Positions 1 through 7,704 of a DNA stretch of 8,556 bases are shown here, one piece after another. Below the pieces are notes generated by a model that ran no database searches, was not told the origin of the DNA, and saw only the letters and a program-made list of their open reading frames with translations. The DNA is from Xanthobacteraceae bacterium (GTDB taxonomy: Bacteria; Pseudomonadota; Alphaproteobacteria; Rhizobiales; Xanthobacteraceae), in NCBI GenBank assembly GCA_030043175.1, contig JASHYD010001266.1, positions 1 through 8,556 on the forward strand. Direction: 5' to 3'. Numbering within the stretch: position 1 is the first letter of the stretch; every line of letters begins with the position of its first letter. The position numbers were made by a program, and so were the translations under genes.

Positions 1-549
1 GAGCGGTGCGACGGCTTCATGGGGATGACTCTGGCTCCGGGCTATCCTGCGTGGCTTATCGTCACCCGGCCCTACGTCACCACGCGCACCGTGCTCGCCG
101 CCGCCTCCGCCGACTACCACAAACTCGCCGACGTCCCGGCCAACGGTCAGATCGGTACGCGCATGCTGGGCATCGTGGATAATCAACTGATCCTTTATCT
201 CCAATCCCTCCCGGAAAAGAGCAGGTGGCGGCGAGTTCCCTATTTCAACAACAAGCTGCTGCTCGATCGCCTGCTTGATCACACCGTGGCGGTCGCTTTC
301 GTCTGGGAGCCGGCGCTCTACCGCGCCACCGAAGGTGCACCGGAAGCAGCCGGCATTCGTCTGATACAGACACCATTCGAGCTGCAGCCCACCGAATTTG
401 GCATAGGCCTGCGGTCGAACGATTCATTTCTATCCGTTACGTTGGGCCAGGCAATTAATTCGTTACGCGCTGACGGCACCATCGATCGGTTGATGGTCGA
501 GAACTTGCTCGCCGCGAAGTCCGGCGTCGGCCCGAGCGCCGCAAAATAG
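1..549 (+). CDS. Periplasmic solute-binding protein, MxaJ/quinoprotein-dehydrogenase-associated type (5' end outside window)
   Basis: The reading frame is open from base 1, upstream of the first ATG at 19, so the gene enters from the left. The 182 visible codons are the C-terminal two thirds of a family 3 (SBP_bac_3-like) periplasmic binding protein; the signal peptide would lie off the window. Visible family features are RCDGFMGM followed by a TRPY motif (residues 2-25 of the visible part), matching the 'RCDvvmGv...TRPYYrS' block of these proteins. A VAFVWEPALY segment near bases 289-318 resembles the VVWGPLAGY block of MxaJ and related quinoprotein-dehydrogenase-associated binding proteins, rather than the usual amino-acid binders. 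The end is typical: a helix with LRADGTIDRLM, then a short tail. MxaJ-type proteins sit beside PQQ alcohol dehydrogenases and probably act on them in the periplasm instead of serving a transporter. The stop is 3 nt before the next gene. A general amino-acid ABC binding protein is the alternative. The fold is fairly certain; the MxaJ subtype is only moderately so. Confidence 0.72.
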   Translation, partial: ERCDGFMGMTLAPGYPAWLIVTRPYVTTRTVLAAASADYHKLADVPANGQIGTRMLGIVDNQLILYLQSLPEKSRWRRVPYFNNKLLLDRLLDHTVAVAFVWEPALYRATEGAPEAAGIRLIQTPFELQPTEFGIGLRSNDSFLSVTLGQAINSLRADGTIDRLMVENLLAAKSGVGPSAAK

Positions 550-552
550 CCG

Positions 553-2100
553 ATGGCATCCGTGGCGGCCAGATTTGAGACCGGGATGGCATCAAGAAGC
601 ACAGCGACGCGGCTGCCGGCCTTGCGCGATCGTCTGCAGACTGCACGGCGGCGCTGGCGCACACGCGCACTGCTCACATGCGCAATCTGGAGCATGGTCG
701 CGGCGTTGACATTCTTGTGCTTACGGGCTGCCGCAGAGCTCCTGCATCCGAGCGCAGCGACTTCAGGTTGGTTGTGGCCGGGAGCAGGATCAGCAACGGC
801 CAGCGAACCTGCCCTTGCAATCTTCGCCGCGGCCTTCGCGGTTGGCAGTCTTTTCCTCTGCTGGCGCACGCCCGATCTTGAGAATTTTGCCCGCGCCGCC
901 GACCACAAGCTCGCGCTCCGCGAGCGACTGAGCACCGCGCTCGATGTCGATGCGCGCGTGCCGCCGGACGCTCCGTTGGACCCGGTGCGAAGCGCGCTGC
1001 TTGCCGACGTGGAGGGCCTAGCACCTGACATTGACCCGCGCGCGATCGTCAAGCTCGGCGTACCACGCGCCGTGTGGCTCCTGCCGGCGCTGGCGATTAT
1101 TGCAGCGCTCCTTCACCTGGTTCCGATCGAGGCCTTCGCGTGGCGAAATCCGGTGGCCGACTCGCGCGAGAACAATGCGCTCTCGAAAGATGCTGCTGTA
1201 AATGCCATTGTTAATCTGCGGCGCATTGCCGATCTCCTTAACCAGGATGCAGACCAGCTCGCCGATCCCTATCTGCGAACAATTGCCCACGCGCTCGAGC
1301 GTCTCGAAAGCGAGGTCGAACACGCGTCTCTTGACCGCCACCAGCTCGCAGACGCCCTCGACCGGTTGCTGGCCCACAGCCGGCAGGCCTACGCGCAGAA
1401 CGGCAAGGGCGGTCGCGGGGAGGTGGGCGCCAAGGCGGTCGATCTGCTTGCGGCCGCACACGACGACATTGCCGGTTTAAGTCCGGATCGGCCACCCGCG
1501 GCGCATCAACCGGATAATGCCGGCGGGACCGCTGCGGCCGCAGCGGAACAGGCGGCGCGAGGCGCACCGCCGCCCGCTTCATCACCACCGCGGCCGCGCC
1601 AAGCGCGGCCGGGTGCCACTGTTGCCCCACCATTATCCAACGGCGCCCCGGACCGGACCGATGCGCAAAGAGACGGCGACGAGTACGGCGATCTTGAGAA
1701 CGATCTGCGCACCCAGAAGGAACGCGCCTTTGCTGAGCAGCAACGACGCGTGCGGGCAGCCGTTCAGGCGGTCGGCGCCGCCGCCGACGCTGGTGCCGGA
1801 GAAGGTGACCGCGCCGGCAATGGTACCCGTCCGCTTGGCGACGACGTTCCCACACGGACAGATCTGGCTCCCGGGGCCGACATGCTGCTGCCCGATCAGG
1901 CTGGCAATAACGGCCGTCGCATCCGCATCGAACTGACGCCGCACGCTGAGCTGTCCGACGTAGCGCCGCCATCCGCGGGTGGCGACCGCAAGTGGCGCCA
2001 CATCGCCGAGCAGCCGGTCGCCAGGTCGGCCTTCGATGCGGAGGGCCGAAAGGCCGTGGGACGCTACTTCATGCCGCCACCCGAAAGCGGCGGGCGATGA
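553..2100 (+). CDS. DUF4175-like membrane protein with long disordered periplasmic tail
   Basis: This 515-residue protein has an Arg-rich N-terminus (residues 25-38), TM segments near 39-62, 86-104 and 172-191, and a long soluble tail. The positive-inside rule puts the loop at 105-170 in the cytoplasm and the ~320-residue tail in the periplasm. The ADHKLALRERLSTAL segment (116-130) is the best family signature: DUF4175-like proteins encoded with MoxR/VWA genes carry a 'aDr.lgLreRlsTAl' block after TM2. Residues 205-285 are helical and charged, possibly coiled coil. Residues 310-370 are low-complexity Pro/Ala/Gly, and 380-410 is a second charged helix. The C-terminal ~60 residues (RRIRIEL ... 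FDAEGRKAVGRYF) look ordered and may be a contact site. ATG 553 lies 3 nt after the previous stop without a clear Shine-Dalgarno; ATG 586, in frame and after GAGACCGGG, is a possible start that removes 11 residues. The stop overlaps the next start. No enzymatic motif is visible; a structural or scaffold role is inferred. Confidence 0.72.
   Translation: MASVAARFETGMASRSTATRLPALRDRLQTARRRWRTRALLTCAIWSMVAALTFLCLRAAAELLHPSAATSGWLWPGAGSATASEPALAIFAAAFAVGSLFLCWRTPDLENFARAADHKLALRERLSTALDVDARVPPDAPLDPVRSALLADVEGLAPDIDPRAIVKLGVPRAVWLLPALAIIAALLHLVPIEAFAWRNPVADSRENNALSKDAAVNAIVNLRRIADLLNQDADQLADPYLRTIAHALERLESEVEHASLDRHQLADALDRLLAHSRQAYAQNGKGGRGEVGAKAVDLLAAAHDDIAGLSPDRPPAAHQPDNAGGTAAAAAEQAARGAPPPASSPPRPRQARPGATVAPPLSNGAPDRTDAQRDGDEYGDLENDLRTQKERAFAEQQRRVRAAVQAVGAAADAGAGEGDRAGNGTRPLGDDVPTRTDLAPGADMLLPDQAGNNGRRIRIELTPHAELSDVAPPSAGGDRKWRHIAEQPVARSAFDAEGRKAVGRYFMPPPESGGR
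1591..1611 (+). repeat. Perfect 9-bp GC-rich inverted repeat inside a coding region
   Basis: CGGCCGCGC and GCGCGGCCG flank a 3-nt loop (CAA). The hairpin lies in the Pro/Ala-rich linker of the DUF4175-like gene. No T-run follows, so it is not an intrinsic terminator. It may simply reflect Arg/Pro/Ala codons in GC-rich DNA. Confidence 0.6.
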
Positions 2101-5100
2101 GTGTTTTCTCGTTCATAAGCTTTCTCGCGCCCGCCTGGCTTTGGCTTGGCGCGCTCGGCGCACTGGTGCTGATCCTTCATACCCGGCGACGCCGCACCCT
2201 GGAAATCCCGAGCCTGCAGCTTTGGCGGCCCCTTGAGAGCGGCGTCAGATTGCGGCAGCGCCTGCGCTTGCCGCTGCCGAATGTCCTGCTGGTGCTCCAG
2301 CTTGCTGTTGTGGCACTGATCGTGCTGGCGCTGGCGCGGCCGGTGACCGGGCCGCACTTTGCCCATGAGATCGTCGTGCTCGATGCATCGGGTGAGATGC
2401 GCATGACCGATGTGGCGCCCAGCCGGTTCGCTGCTGCCGTCGCGCAACTGGCCGCGATGGCGGCCGGTCCCGCCAAACAAAGCGGCGCACGTATCTCCGT
2501 TATTCTCGCCGGCGCGCGCCCGCAGGTCGTCGCTGCGCGCCTTGCAGATCCAGCGGGACTGGGGGCGCTTTTCGCTGGCCTGCAGGCGGGCGATGGAGAC
2601 GTGAATTGGACTGACGTAGACGCCATCATATCGACCGTCCTCAAGGACCACGAGCCGACGCGTCTTCTGGTGCTGACCGACCGCGACGATGCCGCCGGGC
2701 CGGCGCGCTTGGCCGCGGCGTTCCCCGGCGTATCGGTGGTGACGAGAGTGATCGACAGCGGCATCGCTCGCAATGCCGCCCTGCACGCCACCCTGCGTGC
2801 GGTCGATGCCGGTGCCGGCAAATGGCGCGCCGAAGGAACCGTTGCATTTTCACCCAATTATACCGGGTCGGCCACGGTGACCGCGCTGGTGCAGCCCGAG
2901 GGCAGCGACGGCTTCCTCGAATGGGGCAGTATCGAAGTCAACCCGGCAACAGCCGGAACCGGTGAAACGGCCTTCGCTCTTGATCTTGATCTGCGCGGCC
3001 CGAGCGCCGTGGTGCTGCGGCTTCCCGACGACGACGGGCCAGCCGACAACGCGGTGCAATTTGTGGTCCGTCCCAAGCCTCGGGCGCTCAAAATTCTGCA
3101 ACTTGGCGCCGAGAACGCGGCGCTCGTACGCGCCCTCAAGGCTGCTGCCGAGGTCGAGCTTTATGCTGCCGACCGAGTGCCGTCGGACGCTTCCGCGTTC
3201 GATCTCGTGGTGGCAAACGCAGTTGAGATCACAGGCCACCCTGCCACCAACATGCTCTGGCTCGGCTCCGCTCACGAGACCGGCGAGACCCCGGGGGTGC
3301 CGCGGCGGATTGTCGAGCCGGCCCTGTGGACGAACGATCATCCCCTCTTGCGCTCAGTGTCGTGGAGCATGGTCAGTGCCGGGCGCGGGTATCGGTTTTC
3401 CCGCATGGCGGCTGCCGCTGCGCTGGCCGAGGCGGATGGTGTAACGCTCATCGAGGCCCGTTCGACACCGTTTGGCCGGGAAGTTCGCATCGCCTTCGAT
3501 TTGGACGGCTCGGACTGGCCCGAGCAGCCGAGCTTTCCCGTCTTCGTGGCCAATCTCGTCCACTGGATTGCGCCGGACGTGGGCACGATCATCGACCCGC
3601 CGTGCCAGATCGCAACGACCTGCACTTTCGATCCGCGCCTGTTTGGCGGTGAGGCAAGTCTCGTTGCGACAGCGCCGGCCAATCTTATTGGTGCTGCCGA
3701 TTCACAGCATGCAACCGTGATGGCGTTGCCGGCGGTCCCGCGCGGTCCCGGCCTCCTGCCCCGAGGCTATGATGGGCAATTCATGCCCGATCGTGCCGGG
3801 CTCTACCGCATCGTGCAAAACCGGCTCACGCGCTTGGTAGCCGTGAATGTCCCGGCCAGCGGGGCGGCGACGCCGCGAGGCTCGACGCCTGCCGTACCTT
3901 CTGTCAGCGCCGTGAATAGCAGCGCAACGGCGTGGTGGTGGCTTACCGGCGCTGCATTTGTGTTGCTCGCGATTGAGGGTTGGCTCGCCGGTCGCGGTGC
4001 CGAGCGGTTCCTGCAGCTCGAATCACTTTCGCGCGGCAATCCCTTGGCCTCGCGGCGGCGTACCCTTCTGGCCTTGCGGACCGCGGCGTTGATAGCCGCG
4101 GCGCTCGCGCTTGCCGGATTGCCGTTGCCGATCCCGGATCAAAGCAGCAATGTTGTGGTGGTGACCGGTCCTGATCTCAAAGGGCAGGCCGGCACCGTTA
4201 AGCTGCCGGACCCGACCACCTTTGCTGGCCGCAACAACATCACGGGAGGTGTTGCAAACCTCGGCATTGTCGCGATCGGAGCACAAAGCCGCATCATCCG
4301 CGATGTAGGCGAAGGCGCGCGCGACGCGCCCACTCGTGCGTCCTCGGAACCGGCCGTGCCGGTCGCCGGCCGAAACTCTGCCGCGCCCGCGTCGCCTGGG
4401 CCGACGGCGCCTGGCGCCCCCACAGCCCTTGACCTCGAATCCGCGCTGGCAACCGCCGCCGCCATGCTTGGAACCGATGCGCCCGGGCATATCGTCGTCG
4501 CATTCGATGGAAACGAGACCCGCGGCAATGCCGCGCGCGTACTGCCGCAGATCGTTCGTCGCGGCCTCAAGGTAGACGTTCTTCCCGTGAGCGAAATGAC
4601 CGGCAGCGAAGTGCTGGTCGAGGGTCTCACGGCGCCCGAGCGCATCTATGCGGGCGACTCCTTTCCGCTCCAAGCCGTGGTCTACAGCCAGAAACCCACT
4701 ATGGCGACGGTACGGATCGTCAAGGACGGCGAGCTTATCACCGAGCGGCCTGTCGAGCTTGGTCGCGGACGCAGCCGAATCGAGACGGACATGCCGGCAG
4801 CTGCGACCGGCCGCGCGCGTTATGAAGTGAACATTGCCGCGCCCCAGGACGTTTACGCACAGAACAATCGCGGCAGCGTCATTGTCGACATTCTGCCGGC
4901 ACCGCAAGTCCTGATCGTCGCGACGCAGCCGGCCTGGGGCGAGGTCTTTGCCAAAGCACTCGCGCTGCACGAAATCAAATCGAAGATCGTCGAACCCAAG
5001 CGCGCCCCTTATTATCTCAAGGATTGGCTGGCTTATTCGGCGATCGTTCTGATGAACGTGCCGGCGATCGATCTTGTGACACTTCAGCAAGAGCTGATCG

Positions 5101-6650
5101 AGAAGGCGGTTGCCGAGCATGGCCGCGGGCTGCTGCTACTTGGCGGCGAAAACAGCTTCGGTCCCGGCGGCTACTACGAGACGCCGCTGGAGCGGGTTTC
5201 ACCGCTGTCGAGCCGCGTGCCGCGGGAGGCGCCGCGGGTGGCGCTCGCCTTCGTGCTCGACCGGTCCGGGAGCATGCAACGCAACGAAGGGGGAGCGACA
5301 CGGCTCGATATCGCCAAGCAGGCGACAGTGAGCGCGATCCGCCTGCTCCATCCGGACAGCCTGATCTCCATTGTGGCGTTCGATTCGGAGGCAAAGCTGT
5401 TGATGCCGCTCGGCCCGGCAAAGGATTCAGCAGCGGTCGCTAAGGCACTCGCAGAGCTCGAGCCGGGCGGCGGTACTGCCCTCTATCCCGGCCTCGTCGA
5501 GGCGCTCCACCAGCTCGACGGCGTTGATGCTATGGCAAAGCACATCGTCGTGATGTCCGACGGGTTGACGCAGCCAGGCGATTTTCCCGGCATCCTCAAG
5601 GCGATTTCTGCGCAGGGCATCTCGGTTTCGACGGTTTCGATCGGCGAAGGTGCCGATGGGGCCATGCTTGCCGACATCGCGCGCATGGGCAAGGGCGCGT
5701 TCCATTCTACGCGGGACTTCAAGGCGCTGCCCAGCATTCTGTCGCAAGAGGCTCTGCTCCTTTCGGGCAAGCCCGTGGAGGAGCGCCCTGCGACGCCGCT
5801 TTGGGTTGATCGCACCACCGAATTCTTTGCGGGCCTGCCGGACCGCATGCCAGCGCTCAACGGCTACGTCCTCACAACGCGCAAGCCACAGGCCGATCTG
5901 CACCTCGTGGTCAATGATGCAAAGCAGGAGCCGGTGCCGCTGCTGGCATCCTGGCATTACGGCAATGGCCGCGTCGTGGCGTTGACCACGCATGGCGCCG
6001 GGACCTGGACGCAGAGCTGGGAGGACATGGCCGAATACCCATTGCTGTGGTCGCAGACGCTCCGCCACCTCTTCCCCAGCATTGGCGAGGCTATGATTCC
6101 CCGGCTGACGCAACACGGCGACGACGTTGATGTCGACGTCGAGATGCTCAATCCGGAGGGGGCACCGCGCGAAAGGCTCACGGTGATGGCATCGCTCGCG
6201 CGCGTCGCTGCGTCTGGACCGGCGGTGCAAACGGCGCCGGACGCACGAACATCGCTCGCACTCGCCGAAACGGGGCCCGGGCAATACCATGGCCATTTTT
6301 TGCTCGATGGGCCGGGCGACTTCGTCGTGCGTGCAAGTGCCGACCAGGCCACCGCCGAGGTGCCGCTGTCGGTTGCTTACCCGGCACTCTACCGGTTCAC
6401 GCGCGCCGATCCCGACCGTTTAGCAGCCCTTGCCACGGCGACCGGCGGGCGCGTGCTGGCGAATGAGGAACAGATCTTGGACGGCGGCGCCTGGCGCCTG
6501 GTCGCCCGCAATCTGTGGCAGGTCTGGGTCGCGGCAGCGCTTGCACTTTTCATGGCGGAGTTAGTCATTCGCTATGCTTCGGGGCTGATTGGCGGGCGGC
6601 GCGAGCGCAGGCCCGAGCCATCGGCTGAACCGGCGCGACGCGCGGCATGA
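2097..6650 (+). CDS. BatA-type / VWA-glutamine-amidotransferase-like fusion membrane protein
   Basis: This protein has 1517 residues. ATG 2097 overlaps the previous stop (ATGA) and begins a typical BatA N-terminus; an upstream in-frame ATG at 1992 would add 35 residues lying inside the preceding gene and is rejected. Module 1 (about 1-600): FLAPAWLW start, TM near 13-28 and 60-80, a VWA-like fold with degenerate MIDAS (D96-A-S98-G-E100), then the BatA C-terminal amidotransferase-like part (about 327-490, including SDW at 472-474 and FPVFVANLVHW). Module 2 (about 605-1517): TM 611-632 and 657-678, a Pro/Ala linker near 735-770, a VWA remnant with FDGNETRG (D804), an amidotransferase-like GRGLLLLGGENSFGPGGY loop (1009 onward) lacking a catalytic Cys, then an intact VWA with D1055-R-S1057-G-S1059, T1127 and D1155. 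A final TM lies at 1474-1496 before a basic tail. The positive-inside rule places both large blocks in the periplasm. In many bacteria the two modules are separate neighbouring genes. It probably binds a partner or client through the metal-dependent VWA site; the client is unknown. Confidence 0.85.
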   Translation: MSVFSFISFLAPAWLWLGALGALVLILHTRRRRTLEIPSLQLWRPLESGVRLRQRLRLPLPNVLLVLQLAVVALIVLALARPVTGPHFAHEIVVLDASGEMRMTDVAPSRFAAAVAQLAAMAAGPAKQSGARISVILAGARPQVVAARLADPAGLGALFAGLQAGDGDVNWTDVDAIISTVLKDHEPTRLLVLTDRDDAAGPARLAAAFPGVSVVTRVIDSGIARNAALHATLRAVDAGAGKWRAEGTVAFSPNYTGSATVTALVQPEGSDGFLEWGSIEVNPATAGTGETAFALDLDLRGPSAVVLRLPDDDGPADNAVQFVVRPKPRALKILQLGAENAALVRALKAAAEVELYAADRVPSDASAFDLVVANAVEITGHPATNMLWLGSAHETGETPGVPRRIVEPALWTNDHPLLRSVSWSMVSAGRGYRFSRMAAAAALAEADGVTLIEARSTPFGREVRIAFDLDGSDWPEQPSFPVFVANLVHWIAPDVGTIIDPPCQIATTCTFDPRLFGGEASLVATAPANLIGAADSQHATVMALPAVPRGPGLLPRGYDGQFMPDRAGLYRIVQNRLTRLVAVNVPASGAATPRGSTPAVPSVSAVNSSATAWWWLTGAAFVLLAIEGWLAGRGAERFLQLESLSRGNPLASRRRTLLALRTAALIAAALALAGLPLPIPDQSSNVVVVTGPDLKGQAGTVKLPDPTTFAGRNNITGGVANLGIVAIGAQSRIIRDVGEGARDAPTRASSEPAVPVAGRNSAAPASPGPTAPGAPTALDLESALATAAAMLGTDAPGHIVVAFDGNETRGNAARVLPQIVRRGLKVDVLPVSEMTGSEVLVEGLTAPERIYAGDSFPLQAVVYSQKPTMATVRIVKDGELITERPVELGRGRSRIETDMPAAATGRARYEVNIAAPQDVYAQNNRGSVIVDILPAPQVLIVATQPAWGEVFAKALALHEIKSKIVEPKRAPYYLKDWLAYSAIVLMNVPAIDLVTLQQELIEKAVAEHGRGLLLLGGENSFGPGGYYETPLERVSPLSSRVPREAPRVALAFVLDRSGSMQRNEGGATRLDIAKQATVSAIRLLHPDSLISIVAFDSEAKLLMPLGPAKDSAAVAKALAELEPGGGTALYPGLVEALHQLDGVDAMAKHIVVMSDGLTQPGDFPGILKAISAQGISVSTVSIGEGADGAMLADIARMGKGAFHSTRDFKALPSILSQEALLLSGKPVEERPATPLWVDRTTEFFAGLPDRMPALNGYVLTTRKPQADLHLVVNDAKQEPVPLLASWHYGNGRVVALTTHGAGTWTQSWEDMAEYPLLWSQTLRHLFPSIGEAMIPRLTQHGDDVDVDVEMLNPEGAPRERLTVMASLARVAASGPAVQTAPDARTSLALAETGPGQYHGHFLLDGPGDFVVRASADQATAEVPLSVAYPALYRFTRADPDRLAALATATGGRVLANEEQILDGGAWRLVARNLWQVWVAAALALFMAELVIRYASGLIGGRRERRPEPSAEPARRAA

Positions 6651-6655
6651 AGGGG
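6651..6655 (+). promoter_or_regulatory. Ribosome binding site of the MoxR gene
   Basis: AGGGG lies directly after the stop codon of the fusion gene, 5 nt before ATG 6661. It is the clearest Shine-Dalgarno-like site in the window and decides the MoxR start against the in-frame ATG at 6589. The longer form would overlap the previous gene by 62 nt and add 24 residues that resemble no MoxR N-terminus. Confidence 0.5.
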
Positions 6656-6660
6656 CGACG

Positions 6661-7704
6661 ATGTCCTTGCACAGATCAACGGCCGGCGACGCGGCGAGAC
6701 TACCATCGGCCGGCGTCGTCGATGCGGCCGGCCTCGAGGCCTTGCTTGACGCCCTTTCGCGTGCTCGCTCCGAGATCGCCAAAGCGGTGGTGGGCCACCG
6801 CGATGTCATTGATCAGTTGCTGATCGCCTTGATCTGTGAGGGCCATGTCCTGCTTCAGGGCGCGCCAGGCGTCGGCAAGACGCTGCTGGTGCGCACGCTC
6901 GCAATCGCGACCGGCCTGCGATTTGCGCGCATCCAGTTCACGCCCGACCTGATGCCGGCAGACATCACCGGTGGACTTGCGCTGATCCCTGACGAACATG
7001 GCCGCACGCGTGCCCAGTATCAGGCCGGACCGATCTTCACCCAATTGTTGCTTGCCGATGAAATCAATCGCGCGACGCCCAAGACCCAGTCGGCGCTGCT
7101 GGAAGCCATGCAGGAGCACACGGTTACGGCCGCGGGCCGCAGCATGAGCCTGCCGCGCCCGTTCTTCGTGCTGGCGACGCAGAACCCGATCGAAATGGAG
7201 GGTACCTATCAGCTGCCGGAAGCCCAGATCGACCGATTTTTATTCAACACGGTGATGGCATTTCCAAGCGAGGATGAGTTGGACGACATCCTTGACCGCA
7301 CCACCGGATCGACTGCGGTCGTGCCGACGACGACGCTCTCGGTCGGTGATATCCTGCGTGGACAGGAACTCGCTCGCTCGGTGCCGATTGCAGACCATGT
7401 GCGCCGCGCGGTGGCGCGCTTCGTCAGGCGCACCCAGACCGATGGCGCCGACACGCCTGCCGAGATCAAGCAATACATCCGCTTCGGCGTGAGCCCGCGC
7501 GGCGCGCAGTGTCTGGTACTCGCCGCCAAGGGCCACGCGCTGCTCCAGCATTGCTACAACGTGAGCTTCGACGATTTGCGGGCGGTGCTGCTACCCGTAC
7601 TGCGGCACCGCTTTCAGCTCAATTACGCCGGCGAGGCGGACGGGATCGATGCCGAGGCGCTGCTCACGCGGGTGTTCGAAGAGTCGGTGCGCGAGGCCCG
7701 ATGA
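6661..7704 (+). CDS. MoxR-family AAA+ ATPase
   Basis: The protein has 347 residues, a normal MoxR length. It carries a complete AAA+ core: Walker A GAPGVGKT (67-74), Walker B LLLADEIN (129-136, D133 and E134 acidic pair), sensor 1 in ATQNP (172-176), the EGTYQLPEAQIDRF block (180-193) with the probable Arg finger, and a sensor 2 SPRG (278-281). The C-terminal lid helices follow. MoxR ATPases form cytoplasmic ring assemblies and work as chaperone-like motors that mature or insert cofactors, usually with a VWA or DUF58 partner from the same operon. Here the partners are probably the DUF58 protein immediately downstream (overlapping stop and start) and the VWA fusion protein upstream. In the mxa operon the equivalent is MxaR, but that symbol is not assigned because no dehydrogenase gene is visible. 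All catalytic residues are present, so it should be an active ATPase. Confidence 0.96.
   Translation: MSLHRSTAGDAARLPSAGVVDAAGLEALLDALSRARSEIAKAVVGHRDVIDQLLIALICEGHVLLQGAPGVGKTLLVRTLAIATGLRFARIQFTPDLMPADITGGLALIPDEHGRTRAQYQAGPIFTQLLLADEINRATPKTQSALLEAMQEHTVTAAGRSMSLPRPFFVLATQNPIEMEGTYQLPEAQIDRFLFNTVMAFPSEDELDDILDRTTGSTAVVPTTTLSVGDILRGQELARSVPIADHVRRAVARFVRRTQTDGADTPAEIKQYIRFGVSPRGAQCLVLAAKGHALLQHCYNVSFDDLRAVLLPVLRHRFQLNYAGEADGIDAEALLTRVFEESVREAR

Noticed and set aside
318..1052. 244-codon open frame on the minus strand spanning the junction of the first two genes
   Set aside because: Both plus-strand genes here have family signatures and tight operon spacing. The antisense product is Ser/Ala/Arg-rich with no motif.
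1238..1972. 244-codon open frame on the minus strand opposite the disordered tail
   Set aside because: The low-complexity GC-rich DNA leaves several frames open. The plus frame is the one continuous with the TM region and the conserved C-terminal block.
1992..2096. 35-residue N-terminal extension of the fusion protein from ATG 1992
   Set aside because: It is Arg/Gly-rich, lies inside the conserved C-terminus of the preceding gene, and comes before the typical BatA start at 2097, which has an ATGA overlap.
4023..5120. 365-codon open frame on the minus strand
   Set aside because: It lies wholly inside the fusion gene, opposite clearly homologous domains. Its translation is rich in Arg, Gly, Asp and His without recognisable motifs, as expected of a shadow frame in GC-rich DNA.
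5121..5180. Active glutamine amidotransferase site in the fusion protein
   Set aside because: The GGG-loop resembles the class I fold, but no nucleophile Cys appears at the expected elbow. The domain is probably structural only.
5427..6296. 289-codon open frame on the minus strand
   Set aside because: It is antisense to the intact VWA domain and the following C-terminal part of the fusion protein. The Arg-rich translation has no domain, and no convincing start site was seen.
6589..6660. 24-residue N-terminal extension of MoxR from ATG 6589
   Set aside because: It overlaps the end of the fusion gene, while ATG 6661 has a well-spaced AGGGG site.
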